In this document: piece after piece, positions 7,098-15,770 of the stretch
Numbering within the stretch: the first letter of the stretch is position 1
How the letters are laid out: each line of letters opens with the position of its first letter
NCBI GenBank assembly: GCA_003225005.1
Contig: QIAN01000065.1
Span: forward strand, 62,001-126,000
Source of the DNA: Acidobacteriota bacterium
GTDB lineage: Bacteria; Acidobacteriota; Terriglobia; Terriglobales; Acidobacteriaceae
Direction: 5' to 3'
Length of the DNA: 64,000 nucleotides
Notes under the pieces: generated by a model
Seen by the model: only the letters and a program-made list of their open reading frames with translations
What the model was told of the DNA's origin: nothing
Databases searched by the model: none
Translations under genes and position numbers: made by a program

Positions 7098-8534
7098 ATG
7101 TTCGAGATGTCGAGGACATTGGAGATTGGGATTGTCGCCGGGCTGGGAGTGATGGCCGTTCTGTTCCTGACCAGCATGTTGGCCAGGCTCTATCGCAAAG
7201 CTGGACCGCACGAAGCACTCATCGTGTATGGATTCGGCGGGACGCGTGTCGTGCAAGGGCACGGCACGCTGGTGTTTCCTATGGTGCAGGTTTGCCGGGA
7301 CCTTTCGCTGGAATTGATGTCGTTCGACGTGGCGCCGCAGCAGGATCTGTACACCAAACAAGGCGTAGCGGTGACTGTCGAGGCTGTCGCGCAAATCAAA
7401 GTGAAGTCCGACCGGGAGTCCGTCCTGACGGCAGCCGAGCAGTTCCTGACCAAGACTGACCAAGAGCGCGAAGGCCTGATCCGGTTGGTGATGGAAGGCC
7501 ATCTACGCGGCATCATCGGGCAGCTCACGGTGGAAGAAATCGTGAAGCAGCCAGAGATGGTTTCTGACCGCATGCGGTCCACCTGCGCTGAGGACATGAA
7601 CAAGATGGGCCTCGAGGTGATCTCGTTCACGATCAAAGAAGTCCGTGACAAGAACGAATACATCACCAACATGGGAAAACCCGATGTGGCGCGGATTAAG
7701 CGCGATGCCGATGTTGCCACGGCGGAAGCCGACCGCGACACTGCCATCAAGCGCGCGCTGGCGCAGCGGGAAGCGGCTGTAGCCAAAGCGCAAGCTGACC
7801 AGGAGCGGGTGCTGGCGGAAACCTTGTCGTTGGCCAAACAAGCCGAATCGCAGCGCGATCTTGAGGTCAAGAAGGCGCAGTTTCTCGAAGTCACAAAACG
7901 CCAGCAAGCGCAAGCCGACAAGGCGTACGACATCCAAACCAATATCATGCAGCAACAGGTTGTGGCCGAGCAGGTGAAGGTGCAGCAAGTCGAGAAAGAG
8001 CAACAGGTCAAGGTGCAGGAAGCGGAGATCAACCGCCGCGAGAAAGAACTGATTGCAACCGTGTTGAAGCAGGCAGAAATCGAGCGTCAGCGCATTGAGA
8101 CCCTCGCCGCGGCCGAAAAGCAGCGCCTGATTGCGGAGGCCGAAGGGCACGCGTCGGCGATACGCGCGCAGGGTGAGGCCGAAGCCGAAATCATTTTCAA
8201 GAAAGGCGAATCCGAAGCCAAGGCCATGAACGTAAAGGCCGAAGCCTATCAGGAATACAACCAGGCAGCGGTGATCGACAGGCTGTTCACCAGCATGCCT
8301 GAGGTTGTCAGGGCGCTGGCCAGTCCGCTGGCCAACATCGACAAGATCACCATCGTTTCCACCGGAAACGGCGATGCCTCCGGGATGAACAAAATCACTG
8401 GCGACATCACCAAAATGGCGGCGCAAGTGCCGGCACTGTTCGAGACACTTTCGGGCATGCCGCTGGCGGAGTTGCTGGGCAAGGTGCGGCAGATCGGCGA
8501 CAAGCCACCGAAGCTGCCAGTAGATGGCAAGTAA
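7098..8534 (+). CDS. Flotillin / SPFH-domain membrane scaffold protein
   Basis: Flotillin-like protein organising membrane microdomains. An N-terminal TM helix (IGIVAGLGVMAVLFLTSML) is followed by YRKAGPHEALIVYGFGG and an SPFH/band-7 domain (to about residue 190), then a long coiled coil rich in Ala, Glu, Gln and Lys (about 195-390, DADVATAEADRDTAIKRALA and similar) and a C-terminal flotillin tail. The track start at 7065 is too early: ATG at 7098 has AAGAGGAGG six bases upstream and gives 478 aa, the expected length. The gene lies between the NfeD-like and PspA genes, and flotillin/PspA systems both deal with membrane integrity, so a joint envelope-stress role is likely. Confidence 0.93.
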   Translation: MFEMSRTLEIGIVAGLGVMAVLFLTSMLARLYRKAGPHEALIVYGFGGTRVVQGHGTLVFPMVQVCRDLSLELMSFDVAPQQDLYTKQGVAVTVEAVAQIKVKSDRESVLTAAEQFLTKTDQEREGLIRLVMEGHLRGIIGQLTVEEIVKQPEMVSDRMRSTCAEDMNKMGLEVISFTIKEVRDKNEYITNMGKPDVARIKRDADVATAEADRDTAIKRALAQREAAVAKAQADQERVLAETLSLAKQAESQRDLEVKKAQFLEVTKRQQAQADKAYDIQTNIMQQQVVAEQVKVQQVEKEQQVKVQEAEINRREKELIATVLKQAEIERQRIETLAAAEKQRLIAEAEGHASAIRAQGEAEAEIIFKKGESEAKAMNVKAEAYQEYNQAAVIDRLFTSMPEVVRALASPLANIDKITIVSTGNGDASGMNKITGDITKMAAQVPALFETLSGMPLAELLGKVRQIGDKPPKLPVDGK

Positions 8535-8601
8535 GTCTCCAAGAGCTCGCCTAGGGACGGCCGCCTCGGCTGTCCAGCCGAGCGCGGCGAGGAGTGGAGC
8601 A

Positions 8602-8811
8602 ATGAACAAGTCCAAGCACACCGGTCTAGGAATTGCGTTGGGGGCGGGATTGGGAACAGTCGCCGGTGTTCTCGCCGGACACATCGCCCTCTGGCTCTCC
8701 ATCGGAATTGCGATCGGAGTAGCGATTGGCGCGTCATTCCGGCGGAAGGGAAACCAGTGTCCCGAGTGCGCGGCAGTACATGGATCCCATGAAGCGAAAA
8801 CCTGGCATTGA
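8602..8811 (+). CDS. Small glycine-rich membrane protein with CxxC/HxxH tail
   Basis: A 69-aa protein starting at ATG 8602 behind GAGGAGTGGAGCA, a good Shine-Dalgarno; the longer frame in the track adds an unconvincing N-terminus. It has two hydrophobic, glycine-rich helices (LGIALGAGLGTVAGVLAGH and LWLSIGIAIGVAIGASF), resembling glycine-zipper hairpins, and a short polar tail QCPECAAVHGSH whose C-x2-C-x3-H-x2-H spacing could bind a metal ion. No family recognised. It lies between flotillin and PspA in the same direction and is probably co-expressed. Confidence 0.65.
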   Translation: MNKSKHTGLGIALGAGLGTVAGVLAGHIALWLSIGIAIGVAIGASFRRKGNQCPECAAVHGSHEAKTWH

Positions 8812-8842
8812 AGAGCTAGCAGCTGAGCAAAAGGAGTCCACC

Positions 8843-9514
8843 ATGGCACTACTAGAGCGAGTCGCAACGTTAGTTCGGGCCAACCTTAACGATCTGATCG
8901 ACAAGGCGGAAGAGCCAGAGAAGATGATCAAGCAAGTCATCCTCGACATGCAGAACCAGCTTCTGCAGGTGAAGACGCAGGTGGCGATCGCCATCGCCGA
9001 CCAACACTTGTTGCAGCGGAAGCAGAAAGAAAATGAAGACAAAGTCGCCGAATGGATGCGTAAGGCCGAATTGGCTGTCGACAAGAAAGAAGACGACTTG
9101 GCCCGTGCCTCGCTGCAGCGCGTGGAGAGCTATCGCGAGGTGAGCGAGAACTTCATGCAGCAGGTGACCGACCAGAAGGCGCAGGCGGAAAATCTCAAAT
9201 CGGCGTTGCGCAAACTGGAGCAGAAGTTAACGGAAGCGCAAGCTAAGGCCGATCTGCTGGTCGCGCAACATCGCCGTGCCCGCGCCGTGGGCAAAGCCAG
9301 CGACGCGCGCATGGCCATGGGCGACGGCTCGAAAGCCGCGGCTTTCGACCGCATGAAGCGCAAAGTAATACATTCCGAGGCGGTGAGCCAGGCGAAGTCG
9401 GAAATTGCGGGAGACAACATGGAGGACCGCCTGGCTGCACTGGAAAAGGAAGATCGCATCGAGCAGTTGCTGGCGGAGCTGAAGACGAAGAAAGGAGCGG
9501 AACGGACGACGTAG
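8843..9514 (+). CDS. PspA/IM30 family membrane-protection protein
   Basis: ESCRT-III-like peripheral membrane protein that binds stressed inner membrane. The 223 aa start at ATG 8843, behind AAAAGGAGTCC, with the amphipathic N-terminal helix MALLERVATLVRANLNDLI, then DKAEEPEKMIKQVILDMQNQL and a continuous coiled coil to about residue 190, ending in ALEKEDRIEQLLAELK. Length and heptad pattern match PspA. The usual partners PspB/C and PspF are absent; instead the gene is grouped with flotillin, NfeD-like and XRE genes, as in other phyla where PspA is joined to SPFH proteins. Confidence 0.93.
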   Translation: MALLERVATLVRANLNDLIDKAEEPEKMIKQVILDMQNQLLQVKTQVAIAIADQHLLQRKQKENEDKVAEWMRKAELAVDKKEDDLARASLQRVESYREVSENFMQQVTDQKAQAENLKSALRKLEQKLTEAQAKADLLVAQHRRARAVGKASDARMAMGDGSKAAAFDRMKRKVIHSEAVSQAKSEIAGDNMEDRLAALEKEDRIEQLLAELKTKKGAERTT

Positions 9515-9641
9515 CTGCGGGAGCGTCTGGGGTGGCTTAACCGCCAAAATACGCGGTTTTACTAAACGACGGAAGGAGCCTCCAATGGGCTCCCCCTGTC
9601 CAGTAGATTCGCAGGTGACTCTGATTCAACCCGCGAGCGAC

Positions 9642-9899
9642 TTAGCCAGCGCGACGCATGCCTCGGTTGCGCTCGGCTTCGGTTTGGGCCGCGTTTTCGT
9701 CAGCCAGCGTGGCATTCCACTCCTCCACTTGCTTCTGGGCTTCGTCTTTCTTGAGTCCGTAACGCTCCTGAATTTTGCCGATTAGTTGATCTTTCTGGCC
9801 TGCAATGACATCGAGGTCATCGTCAGTCAACTTGCCCCACTTGGTCTTGATCTTGCCTTTTAGTTGTTTCCACTGACCCTGCACTCGGTCCCAATTCAT
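9642..9899 (-). CDS. CsbD-like stress protein
   Basis: Small hydrophilic 85-aa protein of the CsbD family (general-stress proteins of unknown biochemical role). The signature is clear: MNWDRVQGQWKQLKGKIKTKW, then GKLTDDDLDVIAGQKDQLIGKIQERYG. ATG at 9899 has GAGGAGGATCACACC upstream, a good Shine-Dalgarno. The gene converges on the PspA gene with 127 bp between. CsbD is sigma-B controlled in Bacillus; no such signal was identified here. Confidence 0.93.
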   Translation of the reverse strand: MNWDRVQGQWKQLKGKIKTKWGKLTDDDLDVIAGQKDQLIGKIQERYGLKKDEAQKQVEEWNATLADENAAQTEAERNRGMRRAG

Positions 9900-10057
9900 G
9901 GTGTGATCCTCCTCCTAGGAATTCCCTGATTTCAGAGTAGAACTTGGTTAGGCCGTCGGAAAATACAGTGATCACCTGACCCGTCGCGGAATCATGAGGC
10001 GCTAACCTTAATGTTTTGAAATCCACAGCTCGCTGGCAGCGTAATGTTCCTGGAGAG

Positions 10058-10210
10058 CTAGAACCAATCGCTGCGGTAGGCTATCCACCAGGAGACGAAC
10101 AGGATGGGAATAGTCGCGGCTACGCCCCACCAGAGCGGCAGGACGAAGTCGGCAATCAGGCCGAGCCCAACGAAGAGCATCCAGAATACTTTGCGTTCCA
10201 CGACTTTCAT
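10058..10210 (-). CDS. Small two-TM membrane protein
   Basis: The C-terminal 50 residues of the track ORF form a plausible independent gene: MKVVERKVFWMLFVGLGLI.. with two hydrophobic segments separated by a short turn (WMLFVGLGLIADFVLPL and WGVAATIPILFVSWWIAY) and a charged end. The upstream 70 residues of the long ORF are low-quality sequence. No clear Shine-Dalgarno. No family recognised. It is divergent from lpxD with a 194-bp gap that must hold both promoters. Confidence 0.5.
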   Translation of the reverse strand: MKVVERKVFWMLFVGLGLIADFVLPLWWGVAATIPILFVSWWIAYRSDWF

Positions 10211-10404
10211 TCTAAACCTGGGGCGAAAGATCGAGGATTGGTACGACGCGATCTCGCTTCGAGCCTTCCTGACTCGCTCGTTGTTCCGGCGGCGCGGGCT
10301 CTCTCGGGTGTCATGACTGCGATGGCCAAGAATGAAGGTGGATCGGGGGAGGCGGAGGCAGATAGGCTTCCCTCCTTTGTTGCTGCTGCTATACAGTGAG
10401 AGGC

Positions 10405-11412
10405 ATGAAGTACTCACTGCAGCAGATTGCTGACGCTGTGCAGGCGCGGCTGCGCGGCGATGGGAGTATTCAAATAAGCGCCGTGGCGAGCGTTGTATCT
10501 GCCAAGCAGGACGACTTGGTTTTTGTCGAGGACGAGAAGTATCTTGCTCAAGCCTTGAAATCCGCCGCGGGTGCGGTGATCGCGGGGGAATTCGCCGCGG
10601 CCGCGACTCCGTCCAGCAAGCCTCTTCTTATGAGCGCTCATCCCAAACTCGCTTTCGCCCGGGCGGAGCGTTTTCTTCGCGATAAGAACTGTGACGGTGC
10701 GGTGCGGCACAGTGTGGGCGCTACGGCGGTCGTGCATCCTTCGGCGCGGCTAAGTCGGGATGTGATGGTGGACGTTTACGCTGTGATCGCCGAGGATGCG
10801 GAGATGGGCGAGAACACACATATTGGGGTGGGCAGCGCGATCGGCGCGAGGGTGACGATTGGGAGGAACTGCGAGATTTATCCCAACGTCACGATCTATT
10901 CCGGTACGACTCTCGGTGACCGTGTGATCGTGCATGCGGGTGCAGTGCTGGGGAGCGATGGCTTTGGGTATGTCTGCGATCCGAAAACTGGTGCCTATGA
11001 AAAGTTTCCCCAGGTGGGGAAGTTAGTGATTGAAGACGACGTCGAGATTGGCGCCAACACGACGATTGACCGCGGTGCCCTGGACGAGACTCGCATCGGG
11101 CGCGGGACGAAGATCGATAATCTGGTCCACATCGGACACAACTGCCGGATCGGCGAAAACGTGGTGATCGCCGCGCAGACCGGACTTTCGGGAAGTATCG
11201 TGATCGAGAACAACGTCGTGCTGGGCGGACAAGTAGGCATTGGTGAGCATGCGCACATCGAAGAAGGAGTGATGCTGGGAGGGCAGGGCGGGGTCCTACC
11301 GAATAAAGTGCTGCGCGGCAAAGGAGTGGCCTTCTGGGGAACCCCGGCGCAACCTGTTCGGCAGTACCTGAAACAGCTTGCGATGCTGGCGAAGTTAGGG
11401 AGGAAGGCCTGA
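10405..11412 (+). CDS. lpxD: UDP-3-O-(3-hydroxyacyl)glucosamine N-acyltransferase
   Basis: Third step of lipid A synthesis: transfers a 3-hydroxyacyl chain from ACP to the 2-amino group of UDP-3-O-acylglucosamine in the cytosol. The 335 aa contain the N-terminal uridine-binding domain (about 1-100), a left-handed parallel beta-helix of hexapeptide repeats (about 105-290, IGVGSAIGARVTIGRNCEIYP.. and IGHNCRIGENVVIAAQTGLSG, parts), and a C-terminal helix. The catalytic His is the one in VHIGHNCRIG; GSDGFGYV is the usual pocket motif. ATG 10405 (after GAGAGG) is preferred to GTG 10396. lpxA, lpxC and fabZ are not next to it, so this is a stand-alone copy. Confidence 0.96.
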   Translation: MKYSLQQIADAVQARLRGDGSIQISAVASVVSAKQDDLVFVEDEKYLAQALKSAAGAVIAGEFAAAATPSSKPLLMSAHPKLAFARAERFLRDKNCDGAVRHSVGATAVVHPSARLSRDVMVDVYAVIAEDAEMGENTHIGVGSAIGARVTIGRNCEIYPNVTIYSGTTLGDRVIVHAGAVLGSDGFGYVCDPKTGAYEKFPQVGKLVIEDDVEIGANTTIDRGALDETRIGRGTKIDNLVHIGHNCRIGENVVIAAQTGLSGSIVIENNVVLGGQVGIGEHAHIEEGVMLGGQGGVLPNKVLRGKGVAFWGTPAQPVRQYLKQLAMLAKLGRKA

Positions 11413-11473
11413 GAGCAGGATCTCCGAGTTCAGACCTCGACCCGGGTCATCAGCTTCAGGTCAAAGTCGATCC

Positions 11474-12157
11474 ATGGCAATTGTGGTGATTGGCGGACAT
11501 TCGCGAAGCGTGGGAAAGACCAGTGTGGTCGAAGGTTTGATTTCTGGGTTGCAGGAGTGGCCCTGGACGGCAGTGAAAATCACCCAGTACGGCCACGGCA
11601 TTTGCTCGGCCGACGGCGCAGCATGTGACTGCGCGACCGCAGACCACAACTGGGCCATTTCGGAAGAGAAAGATCGATCCGGAGAGTCGGACACATCGCG
11701 ATTTTTGGTGGCAGGGGCAACCCGCGCGTTGTGGGTTCGCACTGAGCAGGGACGGCTGGCGGAGGCGATGCCGGCTTTACGTCAGAGGATGGCGGCGGCG
11801 GACAACGTGATCGTGGAATCGAATAGTGTCTTGAAATTTCTGCGGCCGGATTTATATCTAACCGTGCTTGATCCGGCGACTGCCGATTTCAAGGATTCGG
11901 CGCGCGAGGTTCTGGATCGCGCGAGCGCTGTCATTCTGCATGACTCCACAAGCGGTGATGGAGCAGCCTGGGAGAGAGTTTCGCTGAAGCCTGTGGCCCA
12001 AAGGCCGATCTTCCGCATTCGTCCCCCCAATTATGTCACCCCTGAGATTGTGGAGTTCGTACGAAATTCATTGGCGCTCGAACAGAAAACAGATTCCCCC
12101 ACAGACCAGAGCTTTTTCGGAATGATGAATTCCGGAATCAAGCGCACCGCGCCCTGA
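11474..12157 (+). CDS. P-loop NTPase of unknown role (MobB-like fold)
   Basis: Cytosolic 227-aa protein with an N-terminal Walker A motif GGHSRSVGKTSVVEGLI at about residues 7-23, resembling the deviant P-loops of the MobB/SIMIBI class. A cysteine cluster CSADGAACDC follows at about 43-52, and VIVESNSVLKFLRPDLYLTVLD near 110-135 looks like the Walker-B strand region. No other domain recognised; the C-terminus is polar and variable. It lies between lpxD and lnt in the same direction, 61 bp after lpxD and 46 bp before lnt, so it may be co-transcribed, but nothing links it to lipid A or lipoproteins biochemically. Confidence 0.75.
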   Translation: MAIVVIGGHSRSVGKTSVVEGLISGLQEWPWTAVKITQYGHGICSADGAACDCATADHNWAISEEKDRSGESDTSRFLVAGATRALWVRTEQGRLAEAMPALRQRMAAADNVIVESNSVLKFLRPDLYLTVLDPATADFKDSAREVLDRASAVILHDSTSGDGAAWERVSLKPVAQRPIFRIRPPNYVTPEIVEFVRNSLALEQKTDSPTDQSFFGMMNSGIKRTAP

Positions 12158-12203
12158 AAACGGAAAGCTGAGAACCGAGAAGGGCCTCTGCTATTCTGGC
12201 GGC

Positions 12204-13838
12204 GTGCGGCAGATACACTTCAGCGCGTGGTGGTTAGTGGGCTTGTCATCGCTTCTGCAGGTTCTGATCTTTCCTCTTCCCGGTTTATACCTTCTAAGCT
12301 GGATTGCTTTCGCGCCGCTGCTGGTGGCGCTGCTGCGGGCGCAGCCAGTCGGAGCGCTCGAGATCGACGACTCGGTGAGACTTCGAGCGGCGAGTCCCGG
12401 GCAGGCGTTCTTGCTGGCCTACGTGTGCGGGATTCTCTGGTATGCGGGCACCTGTTATTGGATTTACGACACCATGCATCAGTATGGCGGGCTGAACCCC
12501 GCGGTGGCCTTGCTAGCGTTGCTTCTGTTCTGTTTTTACCTTGGGCTTTATCACGGGCTATACGGATTGCTGCTGACCTTTCTGCTAGGGCCAGAGCAGG
12601 ACCACCGGCGGGTTCTGGTGGCCGCTCCATTTCTCTGGGTAACGGTAGAGCTGGCGCGCACGCGGGTGACGGGTTTTCCATGGAACTTGCTGGGCATTGC
12701 GCAGGTGGACAACGTTGCACTCTGCCGGATAGCGAATCGGACGGGGGTTTACGGAATTTCGTTTGAGATCATGTTGGTAAACGTTGCACTGGCTGCATCT
12801 TTTCTGGTCCATCGGAAGAAACGCGGCACGCTTCTCCTAGCCGCCGTGGCTGCGGCCGCGGTGTTACAGGCGGGCCGGTGGATCAGCGCCCCCGGAGTGC
12901 TCGGCGACCATGCCGCACTGCTGGTGCAACCGAATATTCCGGCTTCGGTGGAAACGGAATGGACTCGAGACGATTTTGAAAGCACGCTGCAGAGTCTAAC
13001 TGCGATCAGCCTAAAGGCGGCGAGGCATGAGTCGTCACCGGACACCTTGGGCAGCGCGACTTCTGCTAACCCGGCTCCAACCAAGGTCGACTTGATCGTG
13101 TGGCCGGAATCGCCGGCGCCGTTTTACACCAACGATCCTATGTTTCGCAGCGCGGTGAGCGAAATGGCGCGGCAGTCACGGACGTGGGTGCTGACCGGAG
13201 CGATGGGGACGAAGGCCGCCACGAACAAGGATGGGCAAGGCGCGCAAATCTTTAACTCTGCCGCTCTGATCAGTCCCGAGGGCGATTGGAGCGCGCGCTA
13301 CGACAAGACTCATCTGGTGCCCTTCGGGGAGTATCTCCCGTTTCCGCGACTTTTTGCCTTTGCCGGAGGGCTGACCAAACAGGTAGGGGAGTTTGAGCGA
13401 GGTACATCACGGATTCCGCTCGACGCAGGGGGCACCAAGCTGGGAGTGTTCATCTGCTACGAGTCGGTATTTCCCGACGAAGTGCGGCAGTTTGCAGAGC
13501 GGGGTGCAGAGGTGCTGGTGAATCTTTCGAACGACGGATGGTACGGCGACAGCGGTGCTTATGCACAGCATTTGAATCAGACGCGCATGCGAGCCATTGA
13601 GAACAACCGCTGGCTTCTGAGCGCAACCAACACGGGAGTGACAGCCCCGATTGACCCTTTCGGGCGCATTGTGGCTCGTATTCCGCGCAAGGAACGCACG
13701 GCACGGGTGGCGCCCTATGCCCTTACCGCCGTATCGACGTTCTACACCCGTCATGGCGACTGGTTCGCGTATCTGTGTGCGATAATTTCGGTTGGGGCGC
13801 TGCTCGCGCGCTTCGCATCCCCTAAGAAGGTTGATTGA
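12204..13838 (+). CDS. lnt: Apolipoprotein N-acyltransferase
   Basis: Inner-membrane enzyme that adds the third acyl chain to the N-terminal cysteine of lipoproteins. The 544 aa show an N-terminal membrane domain of about eight helices (residues 1-235) and a periplasmic nitrilase (CN-hydrolase) domain (about 245-510). The catalytic triad is visible: Glu in IVWPESPAPF, Lys in DKTHLVPFGEYLP, Cys in GVFICYESVFP. The start is GTG at 12204. The stop is 5 bp before the prfB start, suggesting an operon. Length is slightly above the E. coli enzyme (512 aa), mostly from an insertion in the first half of the nitrilase domain. Confidence 0.96.
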   Translation: MRQIHFSAWWLVGLSSLLQVLIFPLPGLYLLSWIAFAPLLVALLRAQPVGALEIDDSVRLRAASPGQAFLLAYVCGILWYAGTCYWIYDTMHQYGGLNPAVALLALLLFCFYLGLYHGLYGLLLTFLLGPEQDHRRVLVAAPFLWVTVELARTRVTGFPWNLLGIAQVDNVALCRIANRTGVYGISFEIMLVNVALAASFLVHRKKRGTLLLAAVAAAAVLQAGRWISAPGVLGDHAALLVQPNIPASVETEWTRDDFESTLQSLTAISLKAARHESSPDTLGSATSANPAPTKVDLIVWPESPAPFYTNDPMFRSAVSEMARQSRTWVLTGAMGTKAATNKDGQGAQIFNSAALISPEGDWSARYDKTHLVPFGEYLPFPRLFAFAGGLTKQVGEFERGTSRIPLDAGGTKLGVFICYESVFPDEVRQFAERGAEVLVNLSNDGWYGDSGAYAQHLNQTRMRAIENNRWLLSATNTGVTAPIDPFGRIVARIPRKERTARVAPYALTAVSTFYTRHGDWFAYLCAIISVGALLARFASPKKVD

Positions 13839-13843
13839 TCGTC

Positions 13844-14942
13844 ATGAATCAAGAGTTGGAACAGGAATATACAGCATTGAAATCGAAGGCTCACGAACTC
13901 CGGGAGTACCTTTGACGCGGGCAAGATCCGTCCGCAGCTAGCCGAAATTGACCGGCAGGCCGCCGATCCGAATCTGTGGTCGAATCCTCAAAAATCTCAG
14001 CAGGTAATGCGCGAGAAGAAGCGTCTGGAGGGCGCCTTGGCCACAGACACTGATCTGGCGCGGCGAATGGACGACATCCAGGCATATTCGGATTTGTCCG
14101 GTGAAGGCGAGAATGTTGACGCCGACCTGCGCCGTGAGATTGATTCGCTGCGCAGCTTGGTGGATAAGCTGGAAACGGCAACCCTTCTCTCCGGCGAAAA
14201 TGATGCGCGCAACGCTATCGTGACCATCCATCCGGGCGCTGGCGGCACTGAATCTCAGGACTGGGCCGACATGCTGCTGCGCATGTATTTACGTTGGGCG
14301 GAGCGCCAGGGATTCGAGACTGTGCTCTATGATTACCAAGCCGGCGAAGAAGCGGGCCTGAAGTCGGCCACGTTCGTGGTAAACGGCGAGTATGCCTTTG
14401 GCCTTTTGACCAGTGAAATTGGGGTTCACCGGCTGGTGCGGATTTCCCCCTTCGACCAAGCCAAGCGGCGGCATACTTCATTTGCCAGCGTTTACGTCTC
14501 GCCGGAAATCGACGAAACGATAGAAGTGATCATCAGGCCAGAAGATATCCGCACGGATACTTACCGCTCCAGCGGAAAAGGCGGACAGCATGTCAATACG
14601 ACGGATTCAGCTGTGCGCATTACGCACATCGCAACGGGATTGGTGGCCAGCTGCCAAAACGAGCGTTCGCAGCACAAGAATCGCGAACGAGCCATGAGCA
14701 TGCTGCGGTCGAAACTCTATGAATTCGAGATGGAGAAGAAACGCGCAGCCACCAAGAAAATTGAGGACTCCAAGCTCGACATCGAGTTTGGATCCCAGAT
14801 TCGATCTTACGTGCTGCAGCCCTACCGGCTGATTAAGGACCACCGCACGAAACTGGAAGTAGGCGATGTGGACCGCGTACTGGACGGAGACTTGCAGCCG
14901 TTCATCCGGGCGTACTTGCTGATGCGCCGCGGCGAGAAGTAA
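13844..14942 (+). CDS. prfB: Peptide chain release factor 2 (programmed +1 frameshift)
   Basis: RF2 terminates translation at UGA and UAA. The gene is in two frames: ATG 13844 encodes 23 codons (MNQELEQEYTALKSKAHELR..), ending at an in-frame TGA (13913-13915), and the main frame resumes at GAC 13914 (DAGKIRPQLAEIDRQAADPN) and runs to 14942. The site is CTT-TGA-C, as in E. coli. Domain motifs: SPF anticodon-like tripeptide in VRISPFDQAKRR, and the catalytic GGQ in SSGKGGQHVNTTDSAV. The complete protein is about 365 aa, normal length. The track lists only the second part from ATG 14007, which would miss domain 1. Confidence 0.96.
13901..13916 (+). promoter_or_regulatory. RF2 autoregulatory +1 frameshift site
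   Basis: CGGGAG-TAC-CTT-TGA-C: a Shine-Dalgarno-like GGGAG sits three bases before the slippery CTT, followed by UGA and C, a poor termination context. This is the classic RF2 feedback device: low RF2 lets ribosomes pause at UGA and shift +1. The layout matches the E. coli site, with GGGAG in place of AGGGGG. Confidence 0.92.
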
Positions 14943-14972
14943 GCGAGGCACGGGCGAAACCGGGGAGCAGCG

Positions 14973-15584
14973 ATGGTGGGACGCAAGCACAGAGCAGCGA
15001 TTAAGCTGGGGCCACGCTTTCTGCGGGCTTTTCAATTCGCAGCGGACAAGCATGCCGGCCAGACTCGCAAGGCTTCGACCATCCCTTATATTGCGCATCT
15101 GATAGGAGTGGCTTCACTCGTGCTGGAGGCTGGAGGCGACGAAGACCTCGCCATCGCGGCGCTGCTGCACGACGTTGTCGAAGACTGCGGAGGCGCGCCG
15201 ATGCTCAATGAAGTGCGCCGCCGTTTTGGCAAGCGTGTGGCTAGCGCAGTAGAAGGTTGCACCGATGCCGATCGTGATCCGAAGCCGCCATGGCGGAAGC
15301 GTAAGGAAGGTTATATCCGGCGTCTGAGAAGCGCCGACGCCGATGCCAGGCTGGTTTCCGCTGCCGACAAGCTGAATAACTTGCGTTCCATCCTGACGGA
15401 CTACCGCGAAATCGGACAATCGGTGTGGGCGCGTTTCCAGGGAGGTCGCGACGGTACACTTTGGTACTATCGCGCCTTGTGCGATCAATTTCTTCGCCGC
15501 AAGCCTAACCGGTTGACTCGTGAATTCGCACTAGCCGTAAGGGAATTGGAGGCGGTGGAGAAAACGGAAAGCAACATGGATTGA
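14973..15584 (+). CDS. HD-domain (p)ppGpp hydrolase-like protein
   Basis: Single-domain HD metallohydrolase of 203 aa resembling the hydrolase half of RelA/SpoT (the MESH1/SAH group). Seen are TIPYIAHLIGVASLVLEAGG, the HD pair in AALLHDVVEDCGG, and SAADKLNNLRSILTDY, where the D of ADKLNN is the third metal ligand; there is no synthetase, TGS or ACT domain. It would be expected to hydrolyse (p)ppGpp or a related nucleotide. It follows prfB after 30 bp in the same direction. Confident on fold, moderate on substrate. Confidence 0.83.
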   Translation: MVGRKHRAAIKLGPRFLRAFQFAADKHAGQTRKASTIPYIAHLIGVASLVLEAGGDEDLAIAALLHDVVEDCGGAPMLNEVRRRFGKRVASAVEGCTDADRDPKPPWRKRKEGYIRRLRSADADARLVSAADKLNNLRSILTDYREIGQSVWARFQGGRDGTLWYYRALCDQFLRRKPNRLTREFALAVRELEAVEKTESNMD

Positions 15585-15770
15585 AGTTCTGTCGGGTTGG
15601 GGTTCGTCTGTCGCATCCGGGCTACGGGGAGCTTCCGATGAGGTTCGAGAGGGTTCTCGATTCATGGGGTGCTTTCGCTTTAGTAACTTTCGCTGGTCGA
15701 GGCTCTCGCCGATAATAGGCCTGAGCTTCAGACGCCTGAAGCATTCAAAGTCTGCTGGACGCATGAACCT

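Noticed and set aside
7503-8867. 454-aa minus-strand ORF opposite flotillin
   Set aside because: Antisense shadow of the GC-rich coiled-coil gene; composition is His/Leu/Arg-rich without domains, and the flotillin reading is certain.
9575-9600. GGAGCC..GGCTCC hairpin after pspA
   Set aside because: Six-base stem with no T-run; too weak to call a terminator.
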